DNA of 34,213 nucleotides from Phycisphaerae bacterium (GTDB taxonomy: Bacteria; Planctomycetota; Phycisphaerae; Phycisphaerales; SM1A02): positions 1 through 34,213 of the forward strand of contig JABHZL010000077.1 in NCBI GenBank assembly GCA_018656645.1. The letters are read 5' to 3'. The position numbers were made by a program, and so were the translations under genes. Shown one piece after another: positions 24,496 to 31,707 of this stretch (positions within the stretch are counted from its first letter, which is position 1; every line of letters starts with the position of its first letter). Under the pieces are notes generated by a model. That model had not been told where the DNA came from, ran no database searches, and saw only the letters and a list, made by a program, of their open reading frames with translations.

Positions 24496-25791
24496 ATGCC
24501 TACGTATGTATATGAAGCGCTGAACTCAGCGGGAAAAGCCGAAAAGGGTCGAATCGAAGCTGGCTCAAGTGACGAGGCGATCTCGGCAATTCGTCAACAG
24601 GGTTTTTTCCCAACATCTGTCCGCGAAGATTCCGTTGGAGGCGGTACTGGCGAAAAAACGAAGCAAGATAAAAAGGCTAAAAAAGAAAAAAAGAAAAAAG
24701 GAATGTCTATTTCTTTCGGTAAGGTTAAGACAAAGAACCTTTGTCAGTTTACTAGACAACTTTCAACACTTCAGGACGCGGGGCTCCCATTGTTGCGGTC
24801 ACTGCAAATTCTTGAGCAGCAACAAAAACCAGGCAAGTTAAAATCAATTCTATTAGAGGTTGTTGAAGATGTTGAATCTGGTAGCAGCCTTTCAGATTCG
24901 ATGAGTAAGCATCCCAAAGCGTTTGACCGCCTTTACTCAAAAATGGTTGCGGCGGGTGAAATTGGTGGTGTTCTTGATGTAATTTTGCAACGTCTTGCAA
25001 ACTTTATGGAAAAAGCAGAGCGGCTTAAAGCGAGAATTAAAGGCGCAATGATTTACCCGATTTGTGTGATCGTCGTTGCCGTTCTCATCGTGACAGGCAT
25101 TATGTATTTCGTTATTCCGAAGTTTGAAGACATTTTCAATGACTTTGAAGTTGAACTTCCTGGGTTGACTCTATGGTTGATCGAAACAAGTTTATGGGTC
25201 GCAGGGACGCCAAAAGAAGGCGAACAGGCAATCCCAGGGTTTATTTGGATTGTGACATCACCATTTTTGATTTTCTTCTTTATGAAGTTAATTCGAAGGA
25301 CTGGTCCCGGACGAGCAGCGACAGATATCATCAGAATGAAAGTTCCAGTCATCGGTCCTCTAGTTATGAAAACATCTGTAGCTAGATTTACACGAACACT
25401 AGGTACGCTTGTTGCCGCAGGCGTTCCTATTCTTGAAGCAGTGCTAATTACAAGAGACACTTCTGGTAACTATGTTTACGAAAAAGCACTTAATGGTGTG
25501 CACGATTCGATTAGAGAGGGTGAAACAGTTGCAGATCCGTTGCGTGAAGCAAAAGTTTGTGACTCGATCGTTGTCAATATGATTGAAGTTGGAGAAGAAA
25601 CCGGTGACCTTGATGTCATGCTGATTAAAATTGCAGATAACTATGACGAAGAAGTAGATGTTGCGGTAACTGCAATGTTGAGTTTGCTTGAGCCTGCGTT
25701 GGTTGTTGTTCTTGGCGGCATCGTCGGTACAATCGTGTTAGCACTCTTTATGCCTCTCGTGAAGATGATCGAATCGGTATCTCAGGATTAA
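24496..25791 (+). CDS. gspF: Inner-membrane platform protein GspF/PilC
   Basis: This polytopic protein links the assembly ATPase to pilin polymerisation. The 431-residue protein begins with the family's MPTYVYEALNSAGKAEKGRI. Two T2SF domains follow: the first has FTRQLSTLQDAGLPLLRSL and the second RFTRTLGTLVAAGVPILEA. The membrane segments are YPICVIVVAVLIVTGIMYFV, a middle segment near FLIFFFMKL, and LLEPALVVVLGGIVGTIVLA. A Lys-rich linker at about 54-68 separates the N-terminal strand from the first domain and is longer than usual. It lies between gspE and the pseudopilin genes, the standard order. Confidence 0.94.
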   Translation: MPTYVYEALNSAGKAEKGRIEAGSSDEAISAIRQQGFFPTSVREDSVGGGTGEKTKQDKKAKKEKKKKGMSISFGKVKTKNLCQFTRQLSTLQDAGLPLLRSLQILEQQQKPGKLKSILLEVVEDVESGSSLSDSMSKHPKAFDRLYSKMVAAGEIGGVLDVILQRLANFMEKAERLKARIKGAMIYPICVIVVAVLIVTGIMYFVIPKFEDIFNDFEVELPGLTLWLIETSLWVAGTPKEGEQAIPGFIWIVTSPFLIFFFMKLIRRTGPGRAATDIIRMKVPVIGPLVMKTSVARFTRTLGTLVAAGVPILEAVLITRDTSGNYVYEKALNGVHDSIREGETVADPLREAKVCDSIVVNMIEVGEETGDLDVMLIKIADNYDEEVDVAVTAMLSLLEPALVVVLGGIVGTIVLALFMPLVKMIESVSQD

Positions 25792-25798
25792 TACAGCA

Positions 25799-26956
25799 GT
25801 GCATCAACGTCGAACCAACTTGCCTTCCGCTTTTACGCTCATCGAGATGTTAATGGTCATAGTGATCATCGTCATCTTGGTTGGTGTGCTCGTTGTTGCA
25901 ACAAGTGCTGCAAGAACTGCAGCAAAACGTGCAGAAACAAAGTCGCGAATGACTGCGATGGCACAAGGAATGACTGCATTTAAAAATGATATTGGATATT
26001 ACCCGCCAATATTGAATGACAGCCGTGGCCTTGCTAACTTTCCAAATTTTCCGCCAATTGGAATGCAGGGTAACGAGCAAGTTAGTTATCGTGGTACTGC
26101 CCAAAATTGGTATTCCATCACTTCGCCAGCTGAATACTTGCTTGGCTACGGAGGTCGTGACGAGGATGGGTACGGTTCGTACCGAGATCTTGGGGGTCCT
26201 ATTCAAAATAGAGAAGAGTCGCCAGCCTTAGGCATTCGCCATCCCGCAATGGACGGTGTATGGGGCGCGACTGATCGTTGTGCATTTCCAGATTTCGATT
26301 GCGATCGAGGAACATGGGATTTTGATGATCGTGGCTACGCAATTGCAGCTGGTGGTAAAACCTACGGACCATATATAGAAGTAGAAAATGAACAAATGCT
26401 TGGAAGAATTGTCCTTGGCCCTGACAGGGATGGTGATGGAGCACGCGATGCTACACTTGATCCACTAACAGGTCAGCCGATTGTGCTGTATCCGGGGGAT
26501 CCTGATTATTCGACGAATAACAAAGATAATCCGATGGTGCTTGTAGACTCATGGGGATCACCCATCCGCTACTATCGGCAAGTCTATCCATTTAAAAATC
26601 AATTCCCTCAAACGGACGAAGTTGACCGAGAAATTGAATCAGGACTTTCTCGGATTTACCCACCAAATTCAGATTTTGCTAGACCAACTCTTAGCGATTA
26701 CATTGTGTTGCGTCCTTTCAATTTGCCAAAAAGTTCGGTAAATGCAAGTTTTGGTGATTACAACGAAGCGTATGGAAATGGTGACCCATCTACTACACTT
26801 GAATTACAAACTGGCAACATAGCATTCTTCTCTGCGGGTGCAGATAAGCAATTAAACAATCGAATACGAGCGGACGTTTTTGGTTTGCCTGGAAACGAAG
26901 ATGATGATGCAACGGATGAATTTAACGCTGACAACATAGTGGAGATCGGTCCATGA
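25799..26956 (+). CDS. Type II secretion/type IV pilus pseudopilin, GspG-like, enlarged
   Basis: This is an exported pilin-like protein. The class III leader ends at Ala11, followed by FTLIEMLMVIVII with Phe12 and Glu16 at mature positions 1 and 5. Ala rather than Gly sits at -1. The rest of the helix runs through about residue 50. The globular part is large: 385 residues against about 140 for GspG. It contains a DxDxDG-like loop, D209-R-D211-G-D213-G, and the GspG-type motif DSWGSPIRYY followed by FFSAGADKQ near the C-terminus. The start is a GTG 7 nt after gspF. It overlaps the next gene in ATGA. Whether it is the major pseudopilin is unclear. Confidence 0.82.
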   Translation: MHQRRTNLPSAFTLIEMLMVIVIIVILVGVLVVATSAARTAAKRAETKSRMTAMAQGMTAFKNDIGYYPPILNDSRGLANFPNFPPIGMQGNEQVSYRGTAQNWYSITSPAEYLLGYGGRDEDGYGSYRDLGGPIQNREESPALGIRHPAMDGVWGATDRCAFPDFDCDRGTWDFDDRGYAIAAGGKTYGPYIEVENEQMLGRIVLGPDRDGDGARDATLDPLTGQPIVLYPGDPDYSTNNKDNPMVLVDSWGSPIRYYRQVYPFKNQFPQTDEVDREIESGLSRIYPPNSDFARPTLSDYIVLRPFNLPKSSVNASFGDYNEAYGNGDPSTTLELQTGNIAFFSAGADKQLNNRIRADVFGLPGNEDDDATDEFNADNIVEIGP

Positions 26957-27669
26957 TAATTAGAAACCGCGCCTTTACTTTGATTGAAATGATGATTGTG
27001 ATTGCAATTATTGTCGTGCTTGCAGGATTAACACTTGGTATTTCTAACAAAGTGCTTCGTGGCAGTGAGATAAGAAAAACCAAAGATGCTATCACTCTTC
27101 TTGATACTGCTATTTCTGAGTGGGAAACAGAAATGGGTCGATCAATGACATTTGCATCAGTAGGGGCAGTTGATGGCACGTACGACATAGAAAATGACGG
27201 CATCCTTGGTATCCCTGCTTTTAATGCAAGTGTTTCTCAATCTGAGATGACCGAAGCAATGGATTACCGTGCAGAAGAGCTATGGAAAATACTCATAGAA
27301 CTTGAAGCAAGTAAAAATATACTTGCAAAGATTCACCCTGACTTGATAGAGGAAGAAATCCACGGTGCTCGCGTTATCGATGCGTGGGGTTTTCCTATAG
27401 GGATCGTATTTCCGTGTGGCAATTTTGAAGATTCTGGTTTGATTACACTTGCCCAAGATGCTTCTGGTGACTTAACCGTTCGTGATCAAGCCGAAGATGG
27501 GTTGGGTTCTTGTTTGAATAAACGAGCTTACTTAGTTTCTGCGGGACCTGACGGGCTTTGGGGATATCGATATCAAGCAAACCCATATTCAAGAGATGAT
27601 GAAACTTGGAGTGCAACGCTTGACAATGTGACTTCGTATGAACCATTTCTTGTGGAGGATGCACGTTGA
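26953..27669 (+). CDS. Second GspG-like pseudopilin
   Basis: This pilin-like protein of 238 residues starts MIIRNRA|FTLIEMMIVIAIIVVLAG, with Ala7 at -1 and Glu12 at mature position 5. The C-terminal part has the motif VIDAWGFPIG and YLVSAGPDGLWGY, both matching GspG-type C-termini, where such loops bind calcium. The gene overlaps the previous one by 4 nt and the next by a TTGA. Having two GspG-like proteins in a row is unusual; one may be the major subunit and the other a minor one. Confidence 0.82.
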   Translation: MIIRNRAFTLIEMMIVIAIIVVLAGLTLGISNKVLRGSEIRKTKDAITLLDTAISEWETEMGRSMTFASVGAVDGTYDIENDGILGIPAFNASVSQSEMTEAMDYRAEELWKILIELEASKNILAKIHPDLIEEEIHGARVIDAWGFPIGIVFPCGNFEDSGLITLAQDASGDLTVRDQAEDGLGSCLNKRAYLVSAGPDGLWGYRYQANPYSRDDETWSATLDNVTSYEPFLVEDAR

Positions 27670-28601
27670 ATCGAAAGTCTCCAAACTTGATGCATGGTTT
27701 TACACTCGTCGAGTTGGTCGTTGTAATTATTATTATTGCGTTGATTGCTGGTTTTTCTGCAATGGCTTATTCCAAAATTGCAAAGAACATGCGACTTTCA
27801 ACTGCAAAGAACACAATTATTTCAGCGCTCGATAATGCTCGCGCGTATGCAATAAAAAACAATCGGTATGTAATTACTGTTTTTCGACCTAAGTTATCAG
27901 GTGATGGCAGTGAGCAATATTACGAATGTGTAGTAGCAGATTGGGATGGAGATTCTGCAAATTCAGGCGATTGGACTTACGATAGATTCATTCCAATTGA
28001 TGGGCAAAAACCAAAAAATCTCCCAATTGGAATCGGCGTAGCCGCTCCTGGAATCGCATTGAATGCAGATCATATTTGGTGGGTATGTACGTACTTGCCT
28101 TCGAATGCCGTTGTAAAAAATAACTTGTTAATGGGTGAAATGGTTGGCATTCTTTATAATCCAGAGGGGCGTGTTGTAGTTCGTAACTCTGAAAGTGGCA
28201 GTGACCGCATCTGGGTTGATTTCGATAGAGATGGAATTCAAACTATCGATCTTGCATTACGAAACGATGATGAATTTGATCCTATTTTCGTTGATTGGAC
28301 ACAACCTGTAGATGACCTTCCTGGTGGAGCCTATTTTGATGTGGAGGCTCCTGAAAGTGAGACCTACATTGGGCTAGCTAATTTGCTTTCAATTTTTGAC
28401 TATGATGCTTTCCGTGAAAAATGGGGCGCTACTCGAACTAACTACCCAAACTTTACAGATATTGCACGATCGGATTGGGAACGTAATCCTAGCAACGGTA
28501 CTGTTGACAAGTACGATCGTGATTGGCATTTTACCGATTTTATAAATAACACAACAGATCGAATTCAATTTAATAGGTATAGCGGGGTTCCTGAAAAATG
28601 A
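27666..28601 (+). CDS. GspH/FimT-like minor pseudopilin
   Basis: This pilin-like protein of 311 residues has the leader MNRKSPNLMHG|FTLVELVVVIIII with Gly11 at -1 and Glu16 at +5. The following segment, SALDNARAYAIKNNRYVITVF, resembles the GspH/FimT pattern in which a helix leads into the first beta-strand. The start is a TTG that overlaps the preceding stop; the internal ATG at 27690 would leave only a three-residue leader without basic charge, so the TTG is preferred. The globular part is longer than in GspH and rich in Asp and Trp. The precise minor-pilin class is tentative. Confidence 0.75.
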   Translation: MNRKSPNLMHGFTLVELVVVIIIIALIAGFSAMAYSKIAKNMRLSTAKNTIISALDNARAYAIKNNRYVITVFRPKLSGDGSEQYYECVVADWDGDSANSGDWTYDRFIPIDGQKPKNLPIGIGVAAPGIALNADHIWWVCTYLPSNAVVKNNLLMGEMVGILYNPEGRVVVRNSESGSDRIWVDFDRDGIQTIDLALRNDDEFDPIFVDWTQPVDDLPGGAYFDVEAPESETYIGLANLLSIFDYDAFREKWGATRTNYPNFTDIARSDWERNPSNGTVDKYDRDWHFTDFINNTTDRIQFNRYSGVPEK

Positions 28602-29821
28602 TTCGTCCTAGAAAAATAATTAACCGTAAACCACAAGGTTTTTCTTTGATTGAACTTTTGTTGGCTATATTTATACTTGGCATTGGGATCATTAGTATCG
28701 CAGCTCTATTGCCTGCAGGAATTCGCCAACAACAACGTGCTGCGGACGATCTTATTGGCCCAATCGTTGCTAACAATGCAATGACTTTCCTTCGGTCTAA
28801 ACTCAAGCCAGATGATTTCGGATATTGCGAAGTATTTGATCCTATTAATTGGTCACCAGATTTATGCGATTTTAATGTTGGTACTCCAAGTGGTAATTCA
28901 AATAATTGGAGAACAATTTGTGGCGATTGGATGTGGCGTCGTCCTGCTTTTATTCCTTCAGGATTTGGTGATGCTTCAAACCCAGTTGATGTGACATTGC
29001 GTGGCGCAATAGACATTTTTGGTTACCCTGATTCCGACCATATAGCAGAGCAATGGGCTTCATCAACTGACATCCCAGGCATCCCGTATAACAAAGAAAA
29101 ATATCCAAATGAAATCGATGACTCAGGGAACCCACTCGCCGATCGCCCCCCTGTAATTCGTATTACTGCTTCTGAACGTCAATACCCAATGTGGGACGGT
29201 GATCCCAGAGCAAACACACTTAAGGCGTATGACCCTACTTCACGTGATGGTGGCAAGTATTTTTGGGATTGTATGTTCCGCAGATATGAACAGCGAATTT
29301 TAGTTGCGATTTTTGTTTACCGAGTTATTGATTCAAATGAAACGGGCCCGTATTTGGTTGACACCACGAATTGGCAAACTCCGCAATTACCGTTTTATCG
29401 TTCACTCATTGGGAGTTCTACCGGAGCGTGGGATGCAACAACAAATGTACTTGCAGGCACCGAAGCAGATAATCCAAACGAACCGGATAATCATTGGCAG
29501 GGGGTTGGTCAGTGGATGATTGATCAGAATGGGCATATACATCGGGTGCAACGTGGCAGGCGTAAACTTTCCGACGAAGAAGTGAAACTTGTTTCCTCTC
29601 CTGCAACTGTCATGGTTTCGCCATCGGTTTATAGCCCGAGTTTTGCAGCCCCTACAAATGTGAATTGGTGGGAAGGTGCATCTCAAAATCCACCAGTCAT
29701 CCCAAGCAGTACAGGGGGTATGGTAGAAGAGGGAGTGGTGACTGATATTTGGTATTTGCCAACGAGCGATTCCTTGAACAGATCAATAGTCCCAGTTTTT
29801 GCGACGGTGGAGGAACTGTGA
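28598..29821 (+). CDS. GspI/PilV-like minor pseudopilin
   Basis: This protein of 407 residues has a basic leader MIRPRKIINRKPQG followed by FSLIELLLAIFILGIGIISI, a perfect prepilin site with Gly14 at -1 and Glu19 at +5. The sequence after the helix, ALLPAGIRQQQRAADD, resembles GspI/PilV proteins. The C-terminal region is far larger than GspI (about 120 residues) and is rich in Trp, Asp, Asn and Pro, with no recognised enzymatic motif. It starts in an ATGA overlap with the upstream gene. Classification rests on the N-terminus and gene order. Confidence 0.75.
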   Translation: MIRPRKIINRKPQGFSLIELLLAIFILGIGIISIAALLPAGIRQQQRAADDLIGPIVANNAMTFLRSKLKPDDFGYCEVFDPINWSPDLCDFNVGTPSGNSNNWRTICGDWMWRRPAFIPSGFGDASNPVDVTLRGAIDIFGYPDSDHIAEQWASSTDIPGIPYNKEKYPNEIDDSGNPLADRPPVIRITASERQYPMWDGDPRANTLKAYDPTSRDGGKYFWDCMFRRYEQRILVAIFVYRVIDSNETGPYLVDTTNWQTPQLPFYRSLIGSSTGAWDATTNVLAGTEADNPNEPDNHWQGVGQWMIDQNGHIHRVQRGRRKLSDEEVKLVSSPATVMVSPSVYSPSFAAPTNVNWWEGASQNPPVIPSSTGGMVEEGVVTDIWYLPTSDSLNRSIVPVFATVEEL

Positions 29822-29823
29822 TC

Positions 29824-31707
29824 ATGCAATGTAAAAGAAATTCATCCCACTTTTCGCACTTCCGTTATAACTCTTTACAGGGTGCACATTACGGAGCAAT
29901 CCAGAGAAAACAAGTTAATGCACAAAAGCTAAGCCGAAAAGCGCTTGCCCTATACGGTTTCACATTGATGGAACTTATGGTTTCAATCGTCGTATTACTT
30001 GCAATTATGATTGCTGTCTCTAGAATTTTTAGCGTGACAAGCAAAGTGGCTGCCATAGGAACTGCTACATCTAGCACGTTGCAGCAGGCGATTGCAATTG
30101 AACAACAACTCCGAGAAGACATCGCAAAAATTTCGCCAGAAGGTTTCTTTGTTATTAGAAGTGTTGCAGTTGCGAATAATGTGCGAGGTGATTACGACTT
30201 GCTAGACCCTTCTCAAGACGCTTCAGCCATTGTTCGTTGTGATCAATTGATTTTTCTAATTGAAGCTGTCGCGAGTCCAATGGTTTTTAACGGATCATCT
30301 CCTGGAACAAATGGTGGAACAAATTTCGCTGGTCAAGGGTGTTCGGCTATGGTGTACTACGGTCACGGTTTGCAATTCCCTCGGCTTGATGGGATTGCAG
30401 AAGATGAGTATGGCGCTCCTATTTCAAATGAATCATCTGATCCAGTTCTATTTCCATCTAGTACACAGCAAGTGGTGACACCGTGGTATGAAGGAATGGT
30501 CTCTTTTCAGTCAAGGATTTATTCAGACAGTCAGGCTGAAAGATTTAACGTAGTCGACGGTGGGAGCGGTTTTGCGGCAGGGTCACAGCCGAATCCAGAA
30601 GATTGGATTCTATGTAGACAACTTGTTGTTCTCGCAGACGATGACGACAATTCACCGCGTGATACAAGCAAAACGATTTATCTTTCATCTGGTACATACT
30701 CACCGGGCGCACTTTCTGCGAGAAGTATTTTTCCTTGGGACCCACGTGTCGAACCTGGAGAGACTATTCCTCAAATACAACACGGTCGAGTAGATACTGC
30801 AGCAACGCATCTGGCTGACATTCGCGAAAGTGTTCTTCAATGGGAAGAGGGCGCTAGCACTTCAGAAGATCGAGTCTGGCAAGGCGGTTTTTTAGGAAAT
30901 ACAAATCAAACATCAGACAACATTGATCAGCAAGAACTCATTGCTAGCCTCATGTATTGGCCCAGAGTAGAGCCAGTCCCGCCAACATTAGATAGAGCAG
31001 ATCAGGCAATGCGAGTCGCCGCGATTGCACAGGGATGTGTGACTTTTCAAGTCGAGTGGACATACGATGAAGGTGTTGGGGAAGCGACTGATGCAAGCGG
31101 TCAGTGGTTCCCTGGATTTAATTACGCTGACCAATGGCAACAACCGTGGTGGGGCGGTTCAACTCGAAACGACGAGTACGACTACGAGATAGATTTTAAT
31201 ACGTTGCAGGATTTTTATGATCAAGCCACTGGTTTGCCTTGGGATGGCATGCATACACAAGATGATCCATTTGAGGTACATGATTCTGATCTTGATGACG
31301 ATGATTCAGAATTTGCAGATGTTGCTGCATGGTCTATTGACCCTTGGTTTATCGAAAGAACATTCGTAGAAGGAGAAGGCCCCTCATTGGCACCTGTTCC
31401 AACTGTAGAGGGTGTAACAGATGACGGCATCAGCGAATATTGGGCAATCTTTGGCTACAACAATGCATACCCTTTTCTTGAAAATGGATTAGATTTTGTG
31501 AATGAATATTCTGATAACTCAAACGCAGATGACGGGGATGTTGCAGATGGCGGCTGGGACAACGGGGATCAGGCAGGCAATGTTGTTTGGCGTTATACAC
31601 CAAGACCAACTGCGATCAAGATAACTCTTCGCCTACAAGATCCAGATGACCGACTGGGCGCTGGATGGACATATCAGTTCGTGGTCAATATACCGGAGCG
31701 TGAGTAA
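29824..31707 (+). CDS. GspJ/PilW-like minor pseudopilin, oversized
   Basis: This pilin-like protein of about 627 residues has a prepilin motif that comes late: Gly45 is followed by FTLMELMVSIVVLLAIMIAV, leaving a leader of about 45 residues with many basic residues. The helix and the stretch up to QLREDIAKI resemble GspJ. The large globular part contains strongly acidic clusters (HDSDLDDDDSEFAD near the middle) and ends with a beta-rich TAIKITLRLQDP. The ATG at 29824 sits 10 nt after GGAGG; a GTG at 29818 overlapping the previous stop would also fit. Starts further upstream look false. It overlaps the ATG of the next gene by one base. Confidence 0.72.
   Translation: MQCKRNSSHFSHFRYNSLQGAHYGAIQRKQVNAQKLSRKALALYGFTLMELMVSIVVLLAIMIAVSRIFSVTSKVAAIGTATSSTLQQAIAIEQQLREDIAKISPEGFFVIRSVAVANNVRGDYDLLDPSQDASAIVRCDQLIFLIEAVASPMVFNGSSPGTNGGTNFAGQGCSAMVYYGHGLQFPRLDGIAEDEYGAPISNESSDPVLFPSSTQQVVTPWYEGMVSFQSRIYSDSQAERFNVVDGGSGFAAGSQPNPEDWILCRQLVVLADDDDNSPRDTSKTIYLSSGTYSPGALSARSIFPWDPRVEPGETIPQIQHGRVDTAATHLADIRESVLQWEEGASTSEDRVWQGGFLGNTNQTSDNIDQQELIASLMYWPRVEPVPPTLDRADQAMRVAAIAQGCVTFQVEWTYDEGVGEATDASGQWFPGFNYADQWQQPWWGGSTRNDEYDYEIDFNTLQDFYDQATGLPWDGMHTQDDPFEVHDSDLDDDDSEFADVAAWSIDPWFIERTFVEGEGPSLAPVPTVEGVTDDGISEYWAIFGYNNAYPFLENGLDFVNEYSDNSNADDGDVADGGWDNGDQAGNVVWRYTPRPTAIKITLRLQDPDDRLGAGWTYQFVVNIPERE

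Noticed and set aside
29749-29823. Upstream TTG start for the GspJ-like gene
   Set aside because: It overlaps the previous gene by 73 nt and adds a non-pilin-like extension; the GGAGG site fits the later start.
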